Shown here one piece after another: positions 26,898-36,500 of a stretch of DNA of 64,000 nt (position 1 is the first letter of the stretch; every line of letters starts with the position of its first letter). This DNA comes from Methylococcales bacterium. GTDB taxonomy: Bacteria; Pseudomonadota; Gammaproteobacteria; Methylococcales; Methylomonadaceae. The DNA lies in assembly GCA_028712795.1 (NCBI GenBank), contig JAQTPT010000009.1, positions 25,183 through 89,182 of the forward strand, in the 5' to 3' direction. The notes under the pieces were generated by a model. That model had not been told where the DNA came from. It searched no databases and saw only the letters and a program-made list of their open reading frames with translations. Position numbers and translations under genes: made by a program.

Positions 26898-28164
26898 GTG
26901 GACGGTACTCACGTACATCGCCGCTCACAACAATCTCGATCAGTTTGGTAAAAAGAGTCTGATGGAGATTCTTGGCGTTGGTAGCACGTCCGACGTGGTG
27001 CAGAGTGCACTCTACGACGGCAAGGTAGGAGCGGGGCGTTACGTAATGGGCGATCCAGGCGGGGTCGAGTGGCAGCAGCAACTGGGAAGTTTCGATTCCG
27101 GCGATCCGGACGAGTTGATCGCCACGGCGAAGTGGCTCTTTAAGCAGTATCCGGCCGAGCGTTACGGTCTCGTGCTCTGGAGTCACGGTTCCGGGTGGGA
27201 GCCGAGTGAGATCGAAGAGGTTGCCAAAGAGGCGCGATCGGCGGCGCCAGCGAATTCCGCCGAGTCGAAGGAACGCTCGGCCGCACCGGGAAGCCGGGCC
27301 CTTTTCCGCACGACGCTGCGTTCGCTGCTGAAGCCTGAAAAGCGCGCCGAGCGGGCGATTCTTTTTGACGATGGTACCGGCCATTCGCTTGACACCATCG
27401 AGCTGGCCCGAGTGGTAGGGGCGATTGCCGAGGCGATCGGACAGCCGCTCGAGCTGCTCGGCATGGATGCCTGCCTGATGGGTAACCTTGAGGTGGCTTA
27501 CGAGGTGCGCCACGCCGTGCGCTATCTCGTGGCTTCCGAGGAGCTGGTGCCAGGGCACAGCTGGCCTTACCCGGAGATCTTCGGCGCATTGCGCGCGAAC
27601 CCCGACCTTGGCGGGGCCGAATTCGCGAAGCTGGCGGTAGACCGGTACCTGAGCTTTTATATCGCCAACCCGCCGGCAGGAGGTGATGTGACGAAGGTCG
27701 CACTCGATCTCGGACGGATTACTGAACTCGCGCACGGACTCGACGCCCTTGGGGTATCACTGCTGGCGAACATCGATTCGGAAGCGGATATTCTGTGGAA
27801 AGCACAGACGACAACTCTGCAGCGCGAGACGCGGAAGGGCTCGCGCAGAGATAACAAGTTCAACTATCACCTCTGGGATCTGGGTACGGTGGCGCGGCAG
27901 CTCTTGGCTGAATCGCAGGAGAACACGGTCAAGGGGGCGGCACAGGCGTTGCTGGATATGCTCTCTCCGGAAGTCAGCGCGGTTCTCGCTGAGGGCCATG
28001 TCGGTGACTGGTTTGACGGCCTCGCAGGAACTTCGGTTTACTTGGTTCGGCCACCTACTCGGATTTCGCCATATTACACGGAGCTCGCACTAGCTAAAGA
28101 AACGCATTGGGGTGAGCTCCTCTCGGCGTATCACCAAGTCTATGCATATGGGGATCAGGCATGA
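26881..28164 (+). CDS. clostripain-family (C11) cysteine protease
   Basis: 427-residue caspase-fold protease of the C11 family. The catalytic His is in LVLWSHGSGW (His102) and the catalytic Cys in GMDACLMG (Cys198). The insert between them (about 108-160) is Ala/Ser/Glu-rich and may hold a processing site. The start at 26881 has an excellent GGGAGGTG ribosome-binding site; an upstream start is not supported. There is no signal peptide, so it acts in the cytoplasm, unlike secreted clostripains. Coupled by a 4-bp overlap to the CHAT gene. Confidence 0.92.
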   Translation: MSSKAKWTVLTYIAAHNNLDQFGKKSLMEILGVGSTSDVVQSALYDGKVGAGRYVMGDPGGVEWQQQLGSFDSGDPDELIATAKWLFKQYPAERYGLVLWSHGSGWEPSEIEEVAKEARSAAPANSAESKERSAAPGSRALFRTTLRSLLKPEKRAERAILFDDGTGHSLDTIELARVVGAIAEAIGQPLELLGMDACLMGNLEVAYEVRHAVRYLVASEELVPGHSWPYPEIFGALRANPDLGGAEFAKLAVDRYLSFYIANPPAGGDVTKVALDLGRITELAHGLDALGVSLLANIDSEADILWKAQTTTLQRETRKGSRRDNKFNYHLWDLGTVARQLLAESQENTVKGAAQALLDMLSPEVSAVLAEGHVGDWFDGLAGTSVYLVRPPTRISPYYTELALAKETHWGELLSAYHQVYAYGDQA

Positions 28165-29585
28165 AGTACCTTGATGTTGTGATCGAAGCTTCAGAGGCGA
28201 AGGTCGAGCGAGACACCGACAAACGTTGGTGGCGGCGCTTCAAGGTCCGTATATTGGCCTCGCCAGCGGGGGACATGACGCCGGATCAGGCCGTGCTAGT
28301 TCAGTGCGACGAGAAGGACCTGCAAACCCAGCTTCGAGCCCTCGACCGGCGCGAGCTTGATCGGGATGCGCTAACATCGCTCGGCCGCCTACTGGGCCTG
28401 CTTTTGTTGCCACCGGCGCAGGATAACCTTGGCATCGGCGTACGCGAGCTTTTTTCCCGCAGTCTTGACTTGGCCGGACACGAGAACGCAAATTTGCGTA
28501 TGCAGCTGCGGCTGCCGCCGGAGCTTTCGTCCGTGCCATGGGAATACCTGTATTTGGACCGAGTCGGAACGACCGACGGGATGGCCGGGTTTCTAGGGCT
28601 AGACCCGCGGGTAGCCATCGTTCGCCACGAGGCACTGCCGATCCCAGCGCCATTTCCGCGTGCGACCGGGGATATCACTGTGCTCGTGGCGCTGGCATCG
28701 CCACTCGATCTCGACCCCCTTGACCTTAATCGAGAGGAACGTGATCTGCGGCAGGCCCTGAGCCAGCAGGCCGGAATCCAGTTGAAGGTGCTGAAGGACG
28801 CGACCCTAGACGAGGTGCAGAAAGCCCTTCCCAGCACGCGCGTCTTTCACTTCGCCGGACATGGCATGTTTCAGCAGCAGCCGGGGGATGTGCCCGGCAC
28901 TGTGACCGGGGCCGGGGCGCTCGCGCTCGACGACGGCATAGTCGATGCCGAAGTGCTCGCCACGCACCTTCGAGGCAATCAAGTGCAGCTTGTTGTCCTT
29001 GGCGGGTGTGAGACGGGACGCCGGGCCGGAGCATACGTATGGGGTGGTATAGCTCCGGCGCTGGTGCGATTCGAACTGCCCGCAGTTGTGGCCAATCAGT
29101 ACTCGATCCGCGACGACTGCGCCATCGCCTTTAGCCGTCAGTTCTACTGTTCTTTGGCCGGTGGTCTCCCCATTGAGCGCGCGGTGAGTGCCGGGCGAAT
29201 TGCTGCCTACAGCGTTGATCAGAATGGCCGCGATTGGGGCGTGCCGGTTCTGTACCTGCGTGCCGGGAATGGCGAGTTGTTTGAAGGGGCGGCAGACAAG
29301 GAGGTTCGCACCGCGGCGCTAACGAGCGTCGAGGCAGACGTGAATGTTCGGGTTAAGGAGGTCGCCGCGGGTGGGTTCCTTACCGGCGCCAAGGTCCAGG
29401 AATTCTTGAGTGGAAAGCTGCGCATCGAAGTCACTGTGGCGGGCAAAGTTTATGGAACCGTTATTGGGTTCGAGGCGAAATCATTCGGAGGCGGTGTCGC
29501 AAGTATAAAAGCGGAGGCCGATACGATCGGTCCAGGAGGTAGTCTGACCGGAGCCAAGATTGAGACGTTCGGTGGAGATCGCTAG
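28161..29585 (+). CDS. CHAT-domain (caspase-like) protease
   Basis: 474-residue protein with a CHAT domain, a caspase-related peptidase. An N-terminal domain (about 1-165, including SVPWEYLY) is followed by the catalytic core: His234 in FHFAGHG and Cys283 in LGGCETGRR, then VVANQYSI and GVPVLYLR. The last 100 residues contain a beta-rich, Gly-rich segment in two related parts (FLTGAKVQEF and SLTGAKIETF). The reading frame ends in TAG, but beyond it the same frame continues coding-like, so the gene may once have been longer. Overlaps the C11 gene by 4 bp. Confidence 0.92.
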   Translation: MKYLDVVIEASEAKVERDTDKRWWRRFKVRILASPAGDMTPDQAVLVQCDEKDLQTQLRALDRRELDRDALTSLGRLLGLLLLPPAQDNLGIGVRELFSRSLDLAGHENANLRMQLRLPPELSSVPWEYLYLDRVGTTDGMAGFLGLDPRVAIVRHEALPIPAPFPRATGDITVLVALASPLDLDPLDLNREERDLRQALSQQAGIQLKVLKDATLDEVQKALPSTRVFHFAGHGMFQQQPGDVPGTVTGAGALALDDGIVDAEVLATHLRGNQVQLVVLGGCETGRRAGAYVWGGIAPALVRFELPAVVANQYSIRDDCAIAFSRQFYCSLAGGLPIERAVSAGRIAAYSVDQNGRDWGVPVLYLRAGNGELFEGAADKEVRTAALTSVEADVNVRVKEVAAGGFLTGAKVQEFLSGKLRIEVTVAGKVYGTVIGFEAKSFGGGVASIKAEADTIGPGGSLTGAKIETFGGDR

Positions 29586-30217
29586 TTACAGATCACGCAG
29601 ACCATCGGCAACGTCCTTGCCGACCAAGTGATTGGCATGCAGCTCAATCAGTGCAATGGCGATAACGCCCATGGGAATCAGGTGCATGTCGCTTCAGAAG
29701 GAGAAGCGTCTATCAATACTGGACTCGGCGGCGAGAACGTGCAGATCCATGGCCCCGTCAACATCTATCAGGGACCGGGCCGGTTAAGGGGCCCGAGTCC
29801 AAGGTTCACGAGCATGCCATCAAAGAGAGGGTGCGATTGGACGTGGCGCTGCCAAAGATCTCTGATGTCAATGAGCCTTTCGATCTTGTCATCTCGGTTA
29901 AGCAGGTAGACGCTCCGCCACCCACCGTTGCAGATCTGGACCAGGTCGTGTCTGTTGAAGGCAGCATCTTTCGAAGTGAAAAACAGGAAGTCGTGAACTA
30001 CCGCTTTGATGTGACCGGTGTAGATTTCCAGGTCACGCCGCCAAGTTATTTGCTCACGCTGTGTCCCAGTGCAAATTCGTGACCGATCGCTTTTCAGGTC
30101 ATTTCGAGCAAGGCGGGTAAACGTTCTCTCGTGGTCAACGCCTACCAGGAGGATGGCGCTCTGGTGGCTAAAACCAAATTGAAGATTGAGGTCATGGTGC
30201 CCGTAAAACAAGGTTAA
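29586..30217 (+). pseudogene. decayed C-terminal Ig-like extension or separate gene after CHAT
   Basis: Directly after the CHAT stop the same frame reads about 60 more residues of Gly/Asn-rich beta repeat (GNQVHVASEG, VQIHGPVNIYQG). Near 29780 the frame shifts; the new frame gives a beta-sandwich-like segment (RLDVALPKISDVNEPFDLVI, then VVSVEGSIFRSE), an in-frame TGA at 30080, and continues SKAGKRSLVVNAYQEDGALV to a TAA at 30215. I recall similar Ig-like segments next to caspase/CHAT and STAND proteins. Three lesions suggest decay of one gene or of a longer CHAT protein; sequencing error or recoding is possible. Confidence 0.6.
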
Positions 30218-30323
30218 CGTTGCTTGGCGCCCAATCGGCGCAGGCATCGGGTGCAATTCGGCGCGATCGATGACCAATTAAGAAAATAGCACGTTGACCA
30301 CTACATGGGGAGATAATATAAAG

Positions 30324-33300
30324 ATGAAGGATTTCGAACTCTCACACCTTGACTTCAGTAAACTTATCGAGGAACGGACACGCCAATTCACTGGTCGTGA
30401 ATGGGTCTTCAATGCCATCAACTATTGGCTCAACGACGAAAAGGGTGCACGCGTCTTTTTGCTAGCGGGTGATCCAGGGACAGGCAAGACTGCCATTGCG
30501 GCTCGCGTCGTGAAAATTCATCTCGGCAAGACCTTGTCTGGCGCCTTCTCTGGCTTGTCGCAAGGCTTTCTGGCTTACTACCATTTCTGCCAAGCCGGAC
30601 AGGAAACGACACTTTCGCCACTGACATTCGTCGAACAACTGTCTCAGGCGTTAGCCACGCGGTACCCAGCTTACCGAGGTGAGCTTGAGAAGCTGGGCTC
30701 ACAGCAGTTCGTTATTAATTCAGTCGTAACAGTCAACGGGCCCGTTGACAAGAATGCGAAAGTGGTTGGCGCGGATATTGGCACTGTTCGCATCGAGATT
30801 CTGGGCGGTGACGCTCGCCCGCTATTCGACCAGATGGTAAGGCGCCCTTTACGCGCGTTTTGCGAGAGCCATCCCCAGGAGTCCATCGTGATCCTTGTGG
30901 ACTCGCTAGACGAGGCCCTTTCGTTCAATCCCGAGAACAATATCGCTCAGCTTCTGCGTCTCGTGGGAGATTTCCCATCTCAAGTACGATTCCTCGTCAC
31001 TTGCCGCTCAAAAATCCAGCGCGTATTTGATCTCGTCGGCAAGCCGGCCCTTGATCTGATCGCCGACGCACCTGCTGGCCTTGACGACGTAAGGGCATAC
31101 GCTGCTTCGCGCTTGAATGCGGTTCCCGAGCCAGGGCGCAGCGCTGCAGCGGAACGTATTGCGGAAAAGAGCGAGGGCAATTTTCTATACGCCTACCACA
31201 TCCTCAACGATCTCGAGCGCCTGGGCGCTGATCTTGACCGTGCCCTGCTCATCCTGCCTGACAAACTTGAGGGCGTATATCGGGAATTTCTTCAGCGTGA
31301 ACTGGCGTCGACTCCGGCGCGCTGGAACGACGTGTATCGGCCAATCCTCGGTTTGATTGCCGTCGCCCTTGGGGAGGGGCTAACCAAGGCGCAGCTGATC
31401 GGGATTACAGGCTTGGGCGAAGACACGGCGACGGATGTGCTGACTACGTGTGAGCAATACCTCATTGGCGGGGAAACGGCGAGCCCTTACCGAATCTACC
31501 ATCAATCGTTCCGTGACTTTCTCTTGTCCGACGAAAAATTCACGGTTTTCCCGGCGGAGCGGCACGCGGCGATTGCTCGATACCTTCAAGACGAATTTGG
31601 TGGAAACTGGAGCACATGCAAAGACAATTATGCATTGCGATACACACCGGCACATCTGGCGGAGGCTGCTGCTTTGTCTGAGGCAAAACGAGAAACAAGG
31701 ACGCAAGCTCTCATCGAGCTAACCCAAAACCAGAAATACCAACGAAGGTTTGAGCATCGAGGCGAGAACATTCTCTTGCTTAAAGAATACTTGCACCGAA
31801 CTGTGGAACTCGCGGCGCTGAACCAACGGGATGACATGCTGCCCTGGTTGATAAAGGCTACGCAAGGGCCAGCCGAATTTCACCGCAACTACCTCCAAGC
31901 TGGGATCGTCGTGAACTTGGCCGAACAAGGGAAGCTCGACCAGGCGCAAGCCAGGCTCCAATTGTTTTCCGGAATTGACGTGGACTGGAAGGTCGCGGCC
32001 CGCCTTATCATCGCCTGGCTTGGCGTGGAACAAAACCCGACTGCCGCCATGGAGATCTTCAGGGATGTCACAAAAACGGGCACTGCAGGGGACATATTGC
32101 TGCTGCTTTCGAATAGAGTCGGGGCTGCTCTCAATCATAAGTCGAGCTTTTCATTCGAGCCACGAGAGACGCTGTCGATCGCTGTTGCGCAAGAATTGGT
32201 AAAGCGTATTAACGGCCGGGCGTTTGATCGCGAGATCCTCCTATCGGTCAACCCCAGTCTGATCGTCGTTGGGCAATTAGGTTCTCAACTTGGAATAACC
32301 GGACTGCGGGGTTACGCGGCAGCAACGGACGCTCCCATCCTCGTCAACCTCGCACGGGAGCAAGATATGGAAGGAACTCCCCTGGTTGACCAATACATCG
32401 ATGCGCACGCCAGGTATAACTATGTCGAGTATCGCAACCGATCTTTATGGTTCGTTCTTCAGGCCGTTCTTCGTCATCATCCTGAACAGTACTGGGTGAA
32501 GGAACGCCTCGGTCGGATATTGAAGGCTGCTTTGACAGAAGGGAACGTCGATTTTCGCGAGATCTTACCTCTCACTGCGTTGTTGTTGTTGGAACGGGCG
32601 AGCAAACGCGACGCACGGCTCACGGCGGAACACTCGCTTGCCACTGCTATCCGCGGAGCTGATGAGCTCCAGAGCAGGCGCGGTGCCGATGACTCTTGGG
32701 GTAATCACAAGCGCAGGCTGACCGGCTTAATGGAGCTTTATCAGTTGCTCTTAAAAAATGGTTCTTCGGCAAACGAATTGTTGGCTCGTATTCTCGCATT
32801 GCCCGGTGGTTTCGCGGGATTCCAGGCGCCCGCCTTTTTGCGGCTCGCCGATGCGCTACGCGCTTGCGGCATTAATCGGCCCGGTTTGCTAGAAGCAGTC
32901 CTGGAAGACGCCTTACGCTCCGCACATCACATACAGGATTACCACTTCTGTGCCCGCGTCACCGCACGTTGTAATGCTCTCAAACGCTGGCACCAGAATG
33001 CGCTGACGGGGCAAGAACTTGCAAACACGATTCGCCGTCTTGCCGCATTGTCTGGTGATGCCGAGTTCGCAGCGGACCATCTCGTTCACGAGCCATATCA
33101 GTACCGCGAAGAGAACGACCCGGATACCCTTTCGATCGCGGAGGCACGAGGAGCCGAGAATTTAGAACAGTTGGCCGAGGTGTTTCAGCGCCCCGCAGTC
33201 GAGTTTCGTCGACTCAACCCGCAATACGGCTTGACACAAGCGCTTGACGAAAATACCCCAATCCGGGTACCCGACCCGGGCCTCGCGCCCCTGCTTGCGG

Positions 33301-33554
33301 TTCACTTTGCGGCGCGGGCTCTGGCGGATGACTCACTTGAAGAGGAACATGGAGAACTATTCCGCGCGCTGGTCCCTTTCGCGACCAGAGATCCGACCGC
33401 ACTCGATTCACTGTTGAGTTATCTGTTGATTGCTAGTGACCCGGATGATCCTGAAGTTCTCGAGGACATCGTAAGAGAGGCTGGGCCCGTGGTCTTTAGT
33501 GACGTGACTCACTCAACAGCGCAAATCGGCCCAGATGCAGCGACACCAGTATAA
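30324..33554 (+). CDS. STAND/NACHT NTPase A with LysM-like C-terminal segment
   Basis: 1076-residue signal-transducing NTPase. FTGREWVF at residue 22 introduces the NTPase: Walker A GDPGTGKT (49-56), Walker B SIVILVDSLDE (187-197) and sensor VTCRSK. A winged-helix-like part and FRPFH-type equivalent YRIYHQSFRDFLL follow. The C-terminal half is helical and unlike those of the other three. Near the end (about 925-980) a segment matching the LysM pattern is seen: LEQLAEVFQRPAVEFRRLNP, then IRVPDPG. The ATG at 30324 with GGGGAG upstream is preferred to an earlier TTG. No effector domain is fused, so the coupled proteases or lipase may be its outputs. Confidence 0.88.
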   Translation: MKDFELSHLDFSKLIEERTRQFTGREWVFNAINYWLNDEKGARVFLLAGDPGTGKTAIAARVVKIHLGKTLSGAFSGLSQGFLAYYHFCQAGQETTLSPLTFVEQLSQALATRYPAYRGELEKLGSQQFVINSVVTVNGPVDKNAKVVGADIGTVRIEILGGDARPLFDQMVRRPLRAFCESHPQESIVILVDSLDEALSFNPENNIAQLLRLVGDFPSQVRFLVTCRSKIQRVFDLVGKPALDLIADAPAGLDDVRAYAASRLNAVPEPGRSAAAERIAEKSEGNFLYAYHILNDLERLGADLDRALLILPDKLEGVYREFLQRELASTPARWNDVYRPILGLIAVALGEGLTKAQLIGITGLGEDTATDVLTTCEQYLIGGETASPYRIYHQSFRDFLLSDEKFTVFPAERHAAIARYLQDEFGGNWSTCKDNYALRYTPAHLAEAAALSEAKRETRTQALIELTQNQKYQRRFEHRGENILLLKEYLHRTVELAALNQRDDMLPWLIKATQGPAEFHRNYLQAGIVVNLAEQGKLDQAQARLQLFSGIDVDWKVAARLIIAWLGVEQNPTAAMEIFRDVTKTGTAGDILLLLSNRVGAALNHKSSFSFEPRETLSIAVAQELVKRINGRAFDREILLSVNPSLIVVGQLGSQLGITGLRGYAAATDAPILVNLAREQDMEGTPLVDQYIDAHARYNYVEYRNRSLWFVLQAVLRHHPEQYWVKERLGRILKAALTEGNVDFREILPLTALLLLERASKRDARLTAEHSLATAIRGADELQSRRGADDSWGNHKRRLTGLMELYQLLLKNGSSANELLARILALPGGFAGFQAPAFLRLADALRACGINRPGLLEAVLEDALRSAHHIQDYHFCARVTARCNALKRWHQNALTGQELANTIRRLAALSGDAEFAADHLVHEPYQYREENDPDTLSIAEARGAENLEQLAEVFQRPAVEFRRLNPQYGLTQALDENTPIRVPDPGLAPLLAVHFAARALADDSLEEEHGELFRALVPFATRDPTALDSLLSYLLIASDPDDPEVLEDIVREAGPVVFSDVTHSTAQIGPDAATPV

Positions 33555-33571
33555 GACAGTGTTCAGTCGTC

Positions 33572-36500
33572 ATGACTAACCTCCCAGAGCTTGTCTCAAA
33601 GAACATCGACCGCTTTACGGGTCGCGCTTGGCTATTGCCGAAACTTCTGGGCTGGTGGGACAACAACGATGAGCGGCTGTTCCTGTTAACCGGCGACCCG
33701 GGGACTGGCAAGAGCATGATCCTCGCGTGGCTTGCGGGTTTTGGCTCGGAGCCAGAGGATCCGACCACCCATGCTCAGTTGGTGCGTCTTCGTGAAGTGG
33801 TAAAAGCAGCACATTTTTGTCAAGCATCGACCCGAAACACCTCCCCGCAAGCGTTTGCCGAGAACATTGCGAATCAGCTCACTAGCAGTGTGACGGGATT
33901 CGCAGACGCGCTAACTGCAACGCTTGCCGAACGAGTGCAAATAACCGCAACACAGGCTGTCGGAACCATCACGAACGGAGGCACTGCTACTAACGTTGCT
34001 ATTGGTCGAATCGACCTTGCCGCGATGGGCGATGAGCTCAGTTTCGACAGGGCCTTCACGCTGCCGCTCAAAAAGATGTATGCCAGGGGCCATTCGGAAC
34101 CGATGCTACTGATGGTCGATGCCTTGGACGAGGCGCTCGGATATAAGGGTGACAAAACCATCCCCGAACTGCTTTCGACCCTGGGCGACCTTCCACCGCA
34201 AGTCCGAATTCTCTTGACGACCCGTAACGATCCTCGCGTGCTCGCGTACTTTGATGAGATTGAGCCGTTTGATCTCATCAAGAACGCGCCGCCCGATGTC
34301 GATGACGTCCAGAATTATGTTTTTCACCGATTAAACGACAGCGCCGGGCTCACCAAGACACAGGAGACAGAGTTCTCGCGCCGCGTTGCGACGCAGGCCA
34401 AAGGCGTCTTCCTTTACGCCGCGATCGTGCTCGATGAGCTGTTGCCACGGCTTCCACAGATTCCGGATCTCGAGACCTACCCGTTGCCCGACGGCTTGAG
34501 TAAACTTTACCATAACTCCCTCATGCGAAAGCTCGGCACAGAGGATAATGGGCGCCGATGGCACAATATCTTCAAGCCGTTGCTCGGCTTGATCGCCGTG
34601 GCCCAAGGTGAGGGGTTGACTTCAGCGCAACTCAGTGTACTCATCGGTCAGGAGGTCGCAGAACCTCTGGACGCATGCAAGCAGTTCCTCAGTGGTGAGC
34701 TTCCCAACGGACCTTTCCGCCCCTTCCACAAATCCTTTACCGATTTCCTGCTCGAGGACAAGAAGAAACGCTACTCCATTGACGCGCAAGCTATGCACGG
34801 GCGCATCGCCGAGGGCTACTGGACAAATTACCGTAAGGATTGGTCGAAGTGCGATGACTATGGCCTTACCTATCTCGTGGGCCATTTATATCAGGGAAAG
34901 CAGTTTGACCGTCTCGCCGCACTCATCACCCAGGAGTGGATGCACGCACGGGTTGAGCACGACGAATATCGCTATGACGGGTTCATAGCTGACCTGACAC
35001 TTGCCTGGCAGCATGCCACTGAAGATGCTCTGGCGAATATAAAAGTGGGCAAAGAACCGAGCAACTGGCCGGAATGCATCCGCTATGCACTAATTCGCTC
35101 GAGCATTACCTCCATTTCATCCCAATATCCGACGGAACTCGTGAAGCAGGCGATTAAGATTGGGTTCTGGTCGCTCGCGCGGGTATTAAGTATGGCGTCT
35201 AAGGTGCGACATCCAGTGCATCGAGCGAGATTGTTCCAAGCCGTTCTGGAGGCTGACTATCCTGCGGTAAGCAAAGCGGAGCGGTGCCGTCTTGCGAGGG
35301 ATACTCTGCCGGTAGTGCTTGCAATCGAGGACCCTGAGTCGCGCACCATCGCGCTGTCTGCACTAGCGCCGAATTTGACCGAGTCCGATAAAGGCGTAGC
35401 CCTGAGTGAGGCACTATCCGCGGCCCACCACATCGAGGACGGTGCGCAGCGCGCCATAGCGATGGCAACGCTGGCGCCGCAGCTAGGCGACGTGGAGAAA
35501 GAAACGACTCTCCGTGAGGCGATTTCCGTGATATCGGCGGCGCTGGCGACGACCAGGATCGGGAGCGGGAGCGGACGACCAGGTCTTGGTTATCGCTTTG
35601 GGGAAACGGAACCATTGAAGGCGCTTGTCGCACTGGCGCCGCAGCTCACTGGGGCATTGCTTGCGGAGGCACTGTCGCTTACTTGTTGCTTCCAAGACCT
35701 CAAGGTACATGCAATGGCTGCGCTGGCGCCGCAGCTAGGCGACGTGGAAAAAGAGACGACACTGCGTGAGGCGATTTTAGCGACACGTCAGGTCAAGGAT
35801 GATCAGGAATGTGCTAGTGCATTAGTGGCTTTGGCACCGAGTTTAACTGGCCCTCTAGTGAACGAAGCGTTATCAGCAGCGAGGGAGAGTATCAAGGATA
35901 ATTTTTCTTTCGTGGAGGTTCTGAGTGCACTGGCTCAGCAATTTAGTGAGGCAGAGAAAAATGCAATCGCCCTTGAGGCGCTTTTAAAAGCAAAAGGCAT
36001 CTCGGACGAGGAACTCCGGGCCAGTGCTTTGACTGCGATAGCGGGAATAAACCAGCTAAATAGACCAATACTTCTGGACGTACTTCGCTCAGCGCAAGAG
36101 ATAATAAACCCTATGTCACGCAATCATGTGATTGTTGCATTGTCGTCGGGCTTGATTGGGCCAGAGTTGGAGGCATGCCTCAATGACGCACTGTTGGAAG
36201 CGATAGCAACCGAGGACGACCATCTACGCGTCTGGCTTCTGACTGAGTTGAGTCCGTGTCTGAGACCGCCGCTGCTAAATCTTGCACTTTCAGCAGCACG
36301 GGCGATCCCGGACGCATCGTCACGCGCAGAAATGTTGGCCGCACTGTTGAAGAAGGAGGGGGCGAGCCCGGAAAAGGAGGCTGTCCTCCGCGATGCCATA
36401 GATGCAGCACAGAAGTGTAATTGGAGGTTACGGGCTTTCATCCTAGCGGCACTCGCTCCGCACCTAAGCGGGCCACTGCTATCCGAGGCGATGTCGGCAG

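Noticed and set aside
26866..27735. Long antisense open frame (289 codons) opposite the C11 protease gene
   Set aside because: Open only because of GC-rich codon bias in the real gene; the plus-strand gene has both catalytic motifs.
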